NCBI GenBank assembly: GCA_017547145.1
Contig: JAFYQJ010000011.1
Location: 147,788 to 211,787 of the forward strand
DNA from: Paludibacteraceae bacterium
GTDB lineage: Bacteria > Bacteroidota > Bacteroidia > Bacteroidales > Paludibacteraceae
Length of the DNA stretch: 64,000 nucleotides
Reading direction: 5' to 3'
In this document: piece by piece, positions 8,937 through 16,955 of the stretch
Position numbering within the stretch: position 1 is the stretch's first letter
Layout: each line of letters opens with the position of its first letter
The notes under the pieces: model-generated
Database searches by the model: none
Told to the model about the DNA's origin: nothing
What the model saw: the letters and a program-made list of their open reading frames with translations, nothing else
Program-made: the position numbers and the translations under genes

Positions 8937-9431
8937 TTAATCTTTTTTTTGCTCATCATTCAGATAATAACTCCCGTTTTTCGACAATGTATCAATATCA
9001 ATCCCTCTTATCAAACCATAATCTTTTCGATAAGGATCTTCATCAAAATAATAGCAAGATTTATAATAATCAAGCAATGATTTTACTTCTGTATCATATT
9101 GCAACCAACTTAAATGTCCAGTATATTCTTCAATTTTGTTTTTACAAGACAGAGGAACATCGTAATGAGAAAATTCTATTATTTCAGCCGACTTTATTTT
9201 ATCAAGATAAAGTTTAGGAACATCTTTACATTCGTTGATATTTAGAGATGGATTATAAATTTTCCCTTTTATGATAGGAGCTTCCTCGTTAAAGATAATA
9301 TCAAATATTGCAAGCCAAAATTTTACAACTTCACCATTGCTATTGAGATAATTTACATGAAGTAATTTTTCTTTATAAATAGCTTGTTGTATCAGTTTTC
9401 CAATTTTTTCTCGTTTCTTATTTTTTGACAT
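8937..9431 (-). CDS. WYL-like N-terminal fragment of a putative helicase-nuclease
   Basis: A 164-residue protein whose first half (LIQQAIYKEKLLHVNYLNS, then VVKFWLAIFDI and SAEIIEF) looks like a WYL-type small beta-barrel. The end, DYGLIRGIDIDTL...YLNDEQKKD, resembles the stretch that precedes the motor in large Bacteroidota SF1 helicases; this recollection is from family knowledge and is unverified. A likely Shine-Dalgarno (AGGAG) lies 9 bases before the ATG and a TACCTTTG box at 9467-9460 can serve as promoter. The stop comes one codon after an A8 run (8943-8950); a -1 shift there joins it to the ORF at 8398-8904. Confidence 0.55.
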   Translation of the reverse strand: MSKNKKREKIGKLIQQAIYKEKLLHVNYLNSNGEVVKFWLAIFDIIFNEEAPIIKGKIYNPSLNINECKDVPKLYLDKIKSAEIIEFSHYDVPLSCKNKIEEYTGHLSWLQYDTEVKSLLDYYKSCYYFDEDPYRKDYGLIRGIDIDTLSKNGSYYLNDEQKKD

Positions 9432-9459
9432 AAAAAAAATCTCCTAACAACGAATCACA

Positions 9460-9485
9460 CAAAGGTAACATTTTTAGTACTTTTG
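9460..9485. promoter_or_regulatory. Divergent promoter pair between the 8937-9431 gene and nth
   Basis: On the minus strand TACCTTTG reads from 9467 to 9460, and on the plus strand TACTTTTG lies at 9478-9485. Both match TAnnTTTG and lie 10 bases apart, in the 84-base gap between the divergent genes. Confidence 0.55.
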
Positions 9486-9515
9486 TAAGAACATTATTAT
9501 AAATAGCTTTTTTAG

Positions 9516-10157
9516 ATGACAAAAAAAGAGCGTTACTCGGCTGTGATTGCTTGGTTTGAGGAGAATATGCCTGTGGCAGAAACTGAGTTACATTATTCAA
9601 ATCCTTTCGAATTGCTTGTGGCGGTAATTCTTTCGGCTCAATGCACCGACAAACGAGTAAATATGATTACTCCGCGTCTCTTTCACGACTACCCAACACC
9701 CGAAGCAATGGCAGCTACCACACCCGAAGTGATTTTTGAATACATCAGTAGCGTATCGTACCCCAACAACAAAGCCAAGCATTTGGCAGGTATGGCAAAA
9801 ATGCTTGTAAGCCAATTCGGGAGCGAAGTACCCGATAATACCGACGATTTGCAAAAACTACCCGGAGTAGGCCGAAAAACTGCCAACGTGATTGCCTCCG
9901 TGGTATTCAATCAACCAAAAATGGCGGTAGATACGCACGTTTTCCGTGTGGCAGAACGCATAGGACTAACCACCAATAGCAAAAATCCTCTGCAAACCGA
10001 AAAAGAATTGGTAAAACATATCCCCGAAAATCTTATACCCAAAGCACACCACTGGCTTATTCTGCACGGCAGATACGTATGCATAGCACGCAAACCAAAA
10101 TGCTCCACTTGCGGATTGCAAAATGTGTGTAGGTATATAAAAAAAGAAAGAGCATAA
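9516..10157 (+). CDS. nth: Endonuclease III (DNA glycosylase/AP lyase)
   Basis: Base-excision repair enzyme for oxidised pyrimidines. The 213-residue protein has the helix-hairpin-helix LPGVGRKTANV with the following VDTHVFR (catalytic Asp), the catalytic Lys in the segment LSAQCTDKRVN, and the 4Fe-4S cluster CIARKPKCSTCGLQNVC with spacing C-x6-C-x2-C-x5-C at the C-terminus. It is a single-gene unit that ends in a hairpin overlapping its stop codon. Codon use is somewhat more GC-rich than that of its neighbours. Confidence 0.97.
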   Translation: MTKKERYSAVIAWFEENMPVAETELHYSNPFELLVAVILSAQCTDKRVNMITPRLFHDYPTPEAMAATTPEVIFEYISSVSYPNNKAKHLAGMAKMLVSQFGSEVPDNTDDLQKLPGVGRKTANVIASVVFNQPKMAVDTHVFRVAERIGLTTNSKNPLQTEKELVKHIPENLIPKAHHWLILHGRYVCIARKPKCSTCGLQNVCRYIKKERA

Positions 10158-10171
10158 GCTCTTTCCTTTTT
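10146..10171. terminator. Terminator at the end of nth and the SHOCT gene
   Basis: GAAAGAGC (10146-10153) pairs with GCTCTTTC (10158-10165) across the loop ATAA, followed by CTTTTT. The stem overlaps the nth stop codon. A run of A before the stem makes it usable for the convergent gene on the minus strand as well. Confidence 0.75.
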
Positions 10172-10172
10172 A

Positions 10173-10739
10173 TCATTTTATAAACTTCATCAGTTCTTCT
10201 TTTCGTTTATTATATTCTTCTTCAGAAATCAATTCCATTTCTAATTTCTCTTTTTCTTTCTTCAATTGTTCCATTGCAGCATCAGATGTCATTCCTAAAC
10301 CTTTAATTTCTCCATTCTGTAAAGCATTTTCAAACTGAATAAGAACACCTCCTAATCCTTGTAAATAAGCACGAATTTCAATTGACGCTCCTTTCTTTTT
10401 AGAACCATTTACAGAAATCTTTTTAATTTTCATCTTTGTTCCTGCATATTCTGCACTAAGTCCAGGTGCTGTTCCTATTAAAATAGCACCAGCTTGACCT
10501 AGTTCTGACTGCAAAAATGTAAATCTTTTTCCATTAAAAGGAACTCCAACCGTAATATCGTCTCCTATACGATAAGCGTGATTATCCGAAGCTACATAGA
10601 TTTCATAAGTTTTTTCCAATTCTTTTTGTGGATTAACACACTTTTCTATCATCTCATAAGTTACTGTTTGTTGAGCAAAAGCTGTCATTGAAAAACTTAC
10701 TATTGCTATCAATAATGCAATTTTTTTATTCATATTCAT
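10173..10739 (-). CDS. Exported protein with C-terminal SHOCT-like domain
   Basis: The 188-residue protein starts with a signal peptide (KKIALLIAIVSFSMTAFAQ) with an AFA/Q cleavage site. The middle holds beta strands without a family I recognise (RIGDDITVGVPFNGKRFTFL, then MKIKKISVNGSKKKG). The C-terminal MEQLKKEKEKLEMELISEEEYNKRKEELM follows the SHOCT pattern (short helical hairpin, LxxxGxIxxxEYxxxKxxLL), often found in oligomerising or membrane-associated proteins. Function unknown. It lies alone between nth and a large structured intergenic element. Confidence 0.75.
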   Translation of the reverse strand: MNMNKKIALLIAIVSFSMTAFAQQTVTYEMIEKCVNPQKELEKTYEIYVASDNHAYRIGDDITVGVPFNGKRFTFLQSELGQAGAILIGTAPGLSAEYAGTKMKIKKISVNGSKKKGASIEIRAYLQGLGGVLIQFENALQNGEIKGLGMTSDAAMEQLKKEKEKLEMELISEEEYNKRKEELMKFIK

Positions 10740-10815
10740 ATAAATTTGTTTTTAAAATTTTCCTACTCACTTTACGGCTTTTCGGGTTACTCCGTAGCAC
10801 CAGAAAAATCTAAAC

Positions 10816-11059
10816 TTACGCACATAAAAATAGCGTGGTGCTAAAATTTGTTTTCTTTGGGTCTTGAGGATTTCTGGACTACCTTTCTTACCAAATAAAC
10901 GAACAAAGCCCACGCTTCTTGCGTGTTCATTTTAGGCTTATTCTTGGTAAGAAATCTTAAAAGTGTCCAGTTTTCAAGACCCAAGAGCGACTTAAAACGC
11001 TATTTCCAATATTTTCAAGATGTGCGTAAAAATTACGCTAATTTATTTCATAGGCAAAA
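10816..11059. repeat. Structured repeat element A (nested cruciform), related to element B at 22741-22971
   Basis: Nested inverted repeats: TTACGCACAT (10816-10825) with ATGTGCGTAA (11020-11029), TAGCGT (10831-10836) with ACGCTA (10997-11002), GGGTCTTG (10859-10866) with CAAGACCC (10975-10982), CTGGAC (10874-10879) with GTCCAG (10965-10970), TTTCTTACCAA (10884-10894) with TTGGTAAGAAA (10944-10954), and an apical CACGC/GCGTG hairpin. The 3' flank (10996-11059), from ACGCT through AATATTTTCAAG and ATGTGC to TTTATTTCATAGGCAAAA, is closely similar in element B. It could be a non-autonomous mobile element or a structured RNA. It encodes no protein. Confidence 0.65.
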
Positions 11060-11115
11060 CTATTTTCAAAATTCGCTCAAAGATAAGCATTTTTAAAACT
11101 CACACATTAAATTTT

Positions 11116-11123
11116 TATCTTTG
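11116..11123 (+). promoter_or_regulatory. Promoter -7 box of the U32 peptidase gene
   Basis: TATCTTTG matches TAnnTTTG and lies 16 bases before the ATG at 11140. Its position rules out the longer ORF start at 11020. Confidence 0.6.
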
Positions 11124-11139
11124 CAAAAAGAATAAATAT

Positions 11140-12393
11140 ATGGTTACAGATTATGAAATAATGGCTCCCGTAGGATCGTGGGAAAGTTTGAGTGCCGCTA
11201 TTCAAGCAGGAGCCAATTCTGTTTATTTTGGAATAGAGAAACTAAACATGCGTAGTAGGTCATCAAACAATTTCACTACCGACGATTTGCACAAAATAGT
11301 TGCTCTTTGCAAAGAAAATAACATAAAAACCTATCTCACCATAAACACAGTAATTTATGGCGAAGATTTAGATTTGATGCGCGAAATTGTGGACGAGGCC
11401 AAAAAAGCTGACGTTTCGGCTATCATCGCTGCCGATGTTGCTGTTATGACTTATGCTTGCTCGCAAGGAGTAGAAGTTCACCTTAGCACCCAACTCAACA
11501 TTGCTAACGTAGAAGCTCTTAAATTCTATGCTCAATTTGCCGATGTAGTGGTTTTAGCACGTGAGCTTAATCTCGAACAAGTAGCAGAAATTTACCAACA
11601 TATTGTAGAAGAAAACATTTGCGGAAGAAACGGAAAACTCGTTCGTATAGAAATGTTCTGCCATGGAGCTTTATGCATGGCGGTTTCGGGTAAATGTTAT
11701 TTGAGTCTGCATCATCACAACGCATCGGCTAATCGTGGTGCTTGCATGCAGATTTGCCGACGTGGCTACACCGTAAAAGACAAAGACAGCGATATAGAAC
11801 TTGATATTGAAAACCAATACATCATGTCGCCAAAAGATTTGAAAACCATCCATTTTATCAATAAAATGCTCGATGCAGGCGTGAGAGTTTTCAAAATAGA
11901 AGGACGAGCAAGAAGTGCCGAATATGTAAAAACAGTGGTTGAGTGCTACAAAGAAGCCATCGAAGCATATAACTCCAACTCTTTTACCGACGAAAAAATT
12001 GCTCTTTGGGATGAACGATTGATGACTGTTTTCAACCGCGGATTTTGGAATGGTTATTACCTAGGTCAGCGACTTGGCGAATGGACAAAAAACTATGGTT
12101 CGTCAGCTACAAAACGCAAAATTTACATTGGTCGCTGCACCAATTATTTTTCCAAAATAGGTGTTGCTGAATTTCTGCTCGAAGCACAAGACCTCTGCGT
12201 AGGCGACGAGATTTTAGTCACAGGCGAAACCACCGGTGCCTACGAGGACGTTGCAAAGGAAATTCGCGTAGATCTAAAGCCCGTTGAAAAGGCAGAAAAA
12301 GGAGTTTATTTTTCAATAAAAACCAACGCTATTATCCGTCGCAACGACAAACTTTTCAAAGTAGTAAAAGCTGAAGAAAAACACTTTCAATAA
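11140..12393 (+). CDS. U32 family peptidase / RNA hydroxylation protein (TrhP/RlhA-like)
   Basis: The 417-residue protein starts at MVTDYEIMAPVGSWESL. The family pattern is clear: APVGS..L.AAI.AGANSVYFG near the N-terminus, then STQLNIANVEA, the cluster FCHGALCMAVSGKCYLS, NRGACMQICRRGY and MSPKDLKTI...VFKIEGRARSAEY. The conserved Cys residues in FCHG, GxC and RGxCxQxCR bind an iron-sulfur cluster in characterised relatives, some of which hydroxylate tRNA U34 or 23S rRNA using prephenate as precursor. Which substrate applies here cannot be told. The promoter at 11116-11123 sets the start. Confidence 0.9.
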   Translation: MVTDYEIMAPVGSWESLSAAIQAGANSVYFGIEKLNMRSRSSNNFTTDDLHKIVALCKENNIKTYLTINTVIYGEDLDLMREIVDEAKKADVSAIIAADVAVMTYACSQGVEVHLSTQLNIANVEALKFYAQFADVVVLARELNLEQVAEIYQHIVEENICGRNGKLVRIEMFCHGALCMAVSGKCYLSLHHHNASANRGACMQICRRGYTVKDKDSDIELDIENQYIMSPKDLKTIHFINKMLDAGVRVFKIEGRARSAEYVKTVVECYKEAIEAYNSNSFTDEKIALWDERLMTVFNRGFWNGYYLGQRLGEWTKNYGSSATKRKIYIGRCTNYFSKIGVAEFLLEAQDLCVGDEILVTGETTGAYEDVAKEIRVDLKPVEKAEKGVYFSIKTNAIIRRNDKLFKVVKAEEKHFQ

Positions 12394-12401
12394 TAAAAAA
12401 A

Positions 12402-12423
12402 AGCAGTTTTCACTGCTTTTTTT
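12402..12423. terminator. Bidirectional terminator between the U32 gene and nadA
   Basis: AGCAGT (12402-12407) pairs with ACTGCT (12412-12417) across TTTC, flanked by A8 on the left and T7 on the right, so it serves both convergent genes. Confidence 0.8.
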
Positions 12424-13354
12424 ATTTACTCATTTCGAGCATACGAACAATTGGTTTTAATGCTTTTTCTGAAATTTCTTTGTCCACTACTATTTCATTT
12501 ATTTCATCTCGCAAACAGATGTAAAGTTTTTCGAGCGTATTGAGTCGCATAAAATTACACTCGTTGCAAGCACAAGTGCTATCAGCTGGAGGAACTGGTA
12601 TAAATTCCTTTTCAGGATTTTGTTTTTGCATTTCGTGCAAAATTCCACTTTCAGTAGCTACCAAAAATTGCTTTTCATCACTTTTAGTAGCATAATCAAG
12701 CAAGGCTTGTGTACTTCCTACCACATCTGCCAATTGTAATAGAACATTTTTACATTCTGGATGTGCTAATACTTTTGCTGATGGATACTGTTTTTTTAAT
12801 TCAACAAGTTTTTCAACAGAAAACTGCTCATGAACATGGCAAGCTCCATTCCAAAGCAACATATTTCTTCCAGTTACATTGTTAATATAATTTCCAAGAT
12901 TTCTATCCGGACCGAAAATTATTTTTTCATCTTTTGGAAAACTTTCTACAATTTGCTTTGCATTAGTAGATGTTACCACAACATCGGTTACTGCTTTTAC
13001 TGCAGCTGTTGTATTTACATACGATATAACCGTATAATCGGGATGCTCTTTTACAAACTTTTCAAATTCTTCGGCAGCACAACTATCTGCCAAGGAGCAA
13101 CCAGCTTCCATATCAGGAACTAGCACTTTTTTGTCTGGACAAATAATTTTTGCTGTTTCACCCATAAAATGAACACCACACAAAACTATAATATCGGCTT
13201 CGGTTTGTGCTGCTTTTTGCGCCAAAGCCAAACTATCGCCTATTACATCTGCTATATCTTGAATATCGCTATTCTGATAATAATGTGCCATTATAACGGC
13301 ATTTTTTTCTTTTCGTAATTTATTTATAGCTTCTACAAGTTCTTTTTTATTCAT
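12422..13354 (-). CDS. nadA: Quinolinate synthase A
   Basis: NadA condenses iminoaspartate with dihydroxyacetone phosphate to quinolinate, the precursor of NAD. The 310-residue protein shows HYYQNSDIQDIADVIGDSL at the N-terminus, CGVHFMGETAKI with the first cluster Cys, PDMEAGCSLADSC, and CNECNFM with the last cluster Cys; together these support the 4Fe-4S enzyme. nadB and nadC are not in the window. Confidence 0.97.
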   Translation of the reverse strand: MNKKELVEAINKLRKEKNAVIMAHYYQNSDIQDIADVIGDSLALAQKAAQTEADIIVLCGVHFMGETAKIICPDKKVLVPDMEAGCSLADSCAAEEFEKFVKEHPDYTVISYVNTTAAVKAVTDVVVTSTNAKQIVESFPKDEKIIFGPDRNLGNYINNVTGRNMLLWNGACHVHEQFSVEKLVELKKQYPSAKVLAHPECKNVLLQLADVVGSTQALLDYATKSDEKQFLVATESGILHEMQKQNPEKEFIPVPPADSTCACNECNFMRLNTLEKLYICLRDEINEIVVDKEISEKALKPIVRMLEMSK

Positions 13355-13808
13355 CTTTCAAAATCTATATTATTATTAATAATTTTTTTAATTAAAGTTT
13401 TTAATAATGATTATTGCTTGTTGAAAGTGATAATAACTTTTCTTCTTAAAATTTGCTTTTAATGTTATAAGTCATAGAAAATAAAGTTATCAACTTTTTT
13501 TATTTTTATAAATATCTTATTTTTATGTGATTAATTATAGTTTTTAACAATATGTTAATAATGTACAAAGTTAATAACTTTTTATTTTTGATATTTAAAT
13601 TAGGTGTATAAAAAGGGTTTATTTCTTTTTTTAAAAAAGGTTAGTTATTTTTCTTTATTATTAGTAAATAATTTTACAGGAATAACATTTGTAAAATGCA
13701 AATTTTAATTTTCACTTTTTTTATAAGTATTTTAATAAGTTTTCAACATAGTTTTGTTAATAAAGTATTCTCTATTAAAAAACATTTAACTTTGTAAAAA
13801 TTATAATA
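13355..13808. other. 454-base very AT-rich intergenic region between divergent nadA and dtd
   Basis: No ORF or RNA gene is supported. The region is almost entirely A and T, with repeated short words such as GTTATCAAC, GTTAATAAC and TTTTCAACA. A TAACTTTG box at 13787-13794 lies 14 bases before the dtd ATG and is the likely promoter of the dtd-mazG-deoC unit. Confidence 0.5.
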
Positions 13809-14261
13809 ATGAGACTTGTTATTCAGCGTGTTAAAGAGGCTTCTGTTACAGTAAATAAAGAATTAATATCAAAAGTTCAAAAAGGTTTATTGATTTTAAT
13901 AGGAATAGAAGATAATGATGCAGACGAAGATATTGATTGGTTAGCTAATAAAGTTGTAAATCTTCGTATTTTTGATGATGAGAATGGTGTTATGAACAAG
14001 TCTATAAAAGATGCATATGGGGATATATTGGTTGTTAGTCAATTTACTTTATTTGCTTCTACAAAAAAAGGTAATAGACCATCGTATATAAAAGCTTCTC
14101 GTCCTGATTTTGCTATACCTATGTATGAAAAATTTTGTGATAAACTAAAAATTTTGCTTGATAAGGATATTAAAAAAGGAATTTTTGGGGCTGATATGCA
14201 GGTTTTTTTAATAAATGATGGTCCTGTAACTATTTTAATTGATTCTAAAAATAGAGAATAA
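13809..14261 (+). CDS. dtd: D-aminoacyl-tRNA deacylase
   Basis: The 150-residue enzyme removes D-amino acids (and glycine from tRNA-Ala) mischarged on tRNAs. Starts MRLVIQRVKEASVTV as in the family, contains the SQFTLFA motif with the catalytic backbone site, KKGNRPS, and the C-terminal NDGPVT cross-subunit Gly-cisPro motif (here DGPVT). The stop TAA shares a base with the ATG of the next gene, indicating translational coupling. Confidence 0.96.
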   Translation: MRLVIQRVKEASVTVNKELISKVQKGLLILIGIEDNDADEDIDWLANKVVNLRIFDDENGVMNKSIKDAYGDILVVSQFTLFASTKKGNRPSYIKASRPDFAIPMYEKFCDKLKILLDKDIKKGIFGADMQVFLINDGPVTILIDSKNRE

Positions 14262-14602
14262 TGAGTGATTTAACAATTAAAAAAGCACAGTTGTTAGTTG
14301 ATGAATGGATAAAAACTTATGGAGTTCGTTATTTCAACGAATTAACAAATATGACAATTCTTACAGAAGAAGTTGGAGAATTGGCACGAATAGTAGCTCG
14401 AACTTATGGAGAACAATCTTTTAAAGATTCAGATAAAGGAAAAAATATAGCTGATGAAATGGCAGATATTTTATGGGTGTTAATTTGTATGGCTAACCAA
14501 ATGGATATTGATTTATCAACTGCTTTTACAAAAAATATAGAAAAGAAGACTAAAAGAGATAACAAACGACATAAAGAAAACGAAAAATTAAAATTATTAT
14601 GA
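14261..14602 (+). CDS. MazG-like nucleotide pyrophosphohydrolase
   Basis: A 113-residue all-alpha NTP pyrophosphatase-like protein. The metal-binding pattern EEVGEL (ExxE) near residue 33 is followed by ADEMADILWVL (ExxD), the hallmark of the MazG/dUTPase superfamily. It would clear non-canonical nucleotides. It overlaps dtd by one base and deoC by four, so the three form one operon whose theme is removal of aberrant metabolites (D-aminoacyl-tRNA, odd NTPs, deoxyribose phosphate). Confidence 0.9.
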   Translation: MSDLTIKKAQLLVDEWIKTYGVRYFNELTNMTILTEEVGELARIVARTYGEQSFKDSDKGKNIADEMADILWVLICMANQMDIDLSTAFTKNIEKKTKRDNKRHKENEKLKLL

Positions 14603-15486
14603 GAAATTTTGAAGAACTTTTTGCAGAATTTGAATGTGAAAAAATGAACAATGAATTTGTAAAAGAAAACGTTCAAAATATTATAAACAAACATTATAAT
14701 GAAAATAATAATGTTGAGGTTTATAAACAATGTTTAAATCAAATAGATTTAACTACTTTAAATGGCGATGATACATGTGCAAAAGTTGAAACTATGGTAG
14801 AGAAGGTAAATAATTTTAAATCAAAATTTGAAAATATTCCAAATGTTGCAGCTTTGTGTGTATATCCTGCTATGGTTCCTGTTGTAAATGAATGTTTAGA
14901 TAGTAATTTAGGTTTAGGTATTGCTGCTGTTTCAGCTGGTTTTCCTGCTTCTCAAACTTTTATAGAAGTAAAGGTAGCAGAGACAGCTTTGACCGTTGCT
15001 GCAGGTGCTACAGAAATAGATATTGTTATATCAATAGGTAAATTTTTAGAAGGCAATTATCAGGAAGTTTTTGATGAAATAGAAGAAATAAAAGCAGCTT
15101 GCCATGGAGCACATCTAAAAGTTATTTTGGAAACAGGTGCTTTAACATCTGCGGAAAATATTAAAAAAGCAGCTGTTTTAGCTATGGAGGCAGGAGCAGA
15201 TTTTATAAAAACATCAACAGGAAAAATAGCAGTTTCTGCAACTTTGGAAGCTACTTATGTGATGTGTCAAGCAATAAAAGAATGGCATGAAAAAACGGGA
15301 CGTATGGTAGGTTATAAACCAGCTGGTGGTATTTCTACAACTAAAGAGGCTGTTGAACATTATACAATAGTAAAAACTATTTTAGGAGAAAAATGGCTTA
15401 ATAATAAATATTTCAGATTTGGGGCGAGTCGCTTAGCTAACAATTTATTAACAAGTATTTGCGGTGAAGAAGTGAAATATTTTTAA
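14599..15486 (+). CDS. deoC: Deoxyribose-phosphate aldolase
   Basis: Splits 2-deoxyribose 5-phosphate into acetaldehyde and glyceraldehyde 3-phosphate. The 295-residue protein has EIDIVISIGKFLEG, the Schiff-base Lys in KTSTGK (near residue 207) and the second active-site Lys in GYKPAGGIST. An N-terminal extension of about 40 residues compared with the E. coli enzyme is usual for Bacteroidota members. Four-base overlap with the mazG-like gene. Confidence 0.96.
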   Translation: MRNFEELFAEFECEKMNNEFVKENVQNIINKHYNENNNVEVYKQCLNQIDLTTLNGDDTCAKVETMVEKVNNFKSKFENIPNVAALCVYPAMVPVVNECLDSNLGLGIAAVSAGFPASQTFIEVKVAETALTVAAGATEIDIVISIGKFLEGNYQEVFDEIEEIKAACHGAHLKVILETGALTSAENIKKAAVLAMEAGADFIKTSTGKIAVSATLEATYVMCQAIKEWHEKTGRMVGYKPAGGISTTKEAVEHYTIVKTILGEKWLNNKYFRFGASRLANNLLTSICGEEVKYF

Positions 15487-15508
15487 TATAAAGATATATG
15501 TAAAAATG

Positions 15509-15533
15509 AACCAACCTTATGGTTGGTTTTTTT
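15509..15533. terminator. Terminator after deoC
   Basis: AACCAACC (15509-15516) pairs with GGTTGGTT (15521-15528) across TTAT, followed by T5. The convergent yqaA-like gene ends just to the right at 15532, so the hairpin may serve both. Confidence 0.85.
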
Positions 15534-15969
15534 ATAAAAAAAATCCGTTTAAATACATCCAAATGATGTAGCGAACAAATTTTCCGAATAACATAGAAAA
15601 AGCTACAATCCAAAAGTTACATCGTAAGAATCCAGAAGCAACTGCTATAATATCGCCAATGCCCGGAAGAAATGAGAAAAAGGCAAACCAATCGCCGTAT
15701 TTATGGAATTTTTGTTCGAAACGAATTATTTTTTCGTGGCTTATTTTAAACCATTTTTCAATCCAATCTAAATTTCCTAAATGTCCAATCCAAAAACAAG
15801 TTAAACCTCCTAACCAATTGCCTAATGTTGCACAAAAAACACAAATCCAAGGATTGAAATCTGAAAAAATCAATGCAGAAAAAACTATTTCAGAACTGAA
15901 AGGTACTATCGTTGCTGCTAAAAATGCTGCAATAAATAAACCAAAATATCCTAAACTGATAAAAAACAT
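15532..15969 (-). CDS. YqaA/DedA-family (VTT domain) membrane protein
   Basis: Starting at MFFISLGYFGLF (15969) gives 145 residues; this ATG lies two bases after the stop of the upstream gene, making it more likely than the longer ORF start at 16002. The protein has 4-5 membrane segments and the VTT-like features SSEIVFSALIF, GNWLGGLTCFWIGHLG and the reentrant FLPGIGDIIAVASGFLR. Relatives transport or flip lipids; the role of short YqaA proteins is unsettled. Confidence 0.85.
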   Translation of the reverse strand: MFFISLGYFGLFIAAFLAATIVPFSSEIVFSALIFSDFNPWICVFCATLGNWLGGLTCFWIGHLGNLDWIEKWFKISHEKIIRFEQKFHKYGDWFAFFSFLPGIGDIIAVASGFLRCNFWIVAFSMLFGKFVRYIIWMYLNGFFL

Positions 15970-15971
15970 TT

Positions 15972-16955
15972 TTATACGAATAAGTTTACTAATCGATAGC
16001 AAACACCTAACAAAACAAAAATTGAAAGAAGAATATTTGAAAATTTAGTTTGTTTAGAATTATAGTAAAATGTCGAAAAAAATGCTATTAATGATAATAA
16101 TGGCATCCATATTTCTTTATAAAAATTACTATTTATGAAATAGATAAATACTAAGAAAATGGTGAAAAAAATAAAAAATGAATAATAGATATACAAAATA
16201 TTATTTTGTTCATATCTATTTATAAAACAGATAATTATATAGAAAATAAGAAATACAAAAAAGTATATATATTCAAAAAATTCTATATAATTAATGCTAA
16301 AATATTTAAAATTTAAGAAATCTATTTTTTTCCCTATTGCAAAATAATTTTCAATAACATACCAATCATTAATAAGATATACTATGGAAAGTAGGGCTAT
16401 TATAAAAGTTAATAGACCAAAAACAGAAGCTAAGAATGTATTTTTTGTAAATGCTTTAAGTAGGATAAATCCAACCCAAAAAAACGGAATAAACCAGATG
16501 AATTCAATATTGAAAAGAGTTGCTATACATAAAAAAAACATACAATTAAAAGCCTTAAAAACAGCTTCTGATTGAAACATTGTTAATAGATAATAAAGTG
16601 CTAACAACAAAATAAAAAATGAAATACTAGTGGTATTAAAATATTGTGCTTGAGGTGTAATTGAAAAAATAAAAATAAAGCAACAATAAAAAAATAGATT
16701 ATTTAAGGGTATTATTTGTAAAGATTTAAGTATATTATTGATAATAAACCCAATAGTAGAAATAAAAAAATATTGAATAAATGCCGCTGTTAAAGGAGAA
16801 TATTGAAATATTGTATTTCCTAAAAATGAAATAGAAAAAGAAGTTTGAGGTTCTTTATTTAAAACAAAAGGTAAAAACCAAAAAATAGTACAAATAAGTT
16901 GTATTAAAACAATGGTACTATTATTAAACCCTAATAATTTTTGTTGAAAGTTCAT
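15972..16955 (-). CDS. Multi-pass membrane protein, DUF6427-like
   Basis: A 327-residue, very hydrophobic protein with about nine to ten predicted helices spread along the whole length (for example around residues 16-32, 56-73, 85-98, 105-125, 135-160, 170-195). I see no catalytic motif. Its size, hydrophobicity and position next to a DUF3783 gene fit the Bacteroidota DUF6427 family, but this assignment rests on general resemblance. It overlaps the DUF3783 gene by four bases and is followed two bases later by the yqaA-like gene. Confidence 0.55.
   Translation of the reverse strand: MNFQQKLLGFNNSTIVLIQLICTIFWFLPFVLNKEPQTSFSISFLGNTIFQYSPLTAAFIQYFFISTIGFIINNILKSLQIIPLNNLFFYCCFIFIFSITPQAQYFNTTSISFFILLLALYYLLTMFQSEAVFKAFNCMFFLCIATLFNIEFIWFIPFFWVGFILLKAFTKNTFLASVFGLLTFIIALLSIVYLINDWYVIENYFAIGKKIDFLNFKYFSINYIEFFEYIYFFVFLIFYIIICFINRYEQNNILYIYYSFFIFFTIFLVFIYFINSNFYKEIWMPLLSLIAFFSTFYYNSKQTKFSNILLSIFVLLGVCYRLVNLFV

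Larger units (their letters stand above)
10740..11139. other. 400-base intergenic region holding cruciform element A
   Basis: No gene is supported here. An ORF start at 11020 in frame with the U32 gene was rejected. Most of the region is element A (10816-11059), and its right end carries the promoter of the U32 gene. Confidence 0.7.

Noticed and set aside
11020..11139. Forty-residue N-terminal extension of the U32 peptidase
   Set aside because: The frame is open but runs through element A and the -7 box at 11116-11123; the homologous start is at 11140.
13355..13808. Possible replication origin in the AT-rich gap between nadA and dtd
   Set aside because: Repeated GTTATCAAC-like words are present, but there is no cluster of DnaA boxes (TTATNCACA), no dnaA or dnaN gene and no 13-mer array; AT richness alone is weak evidence in this genome.
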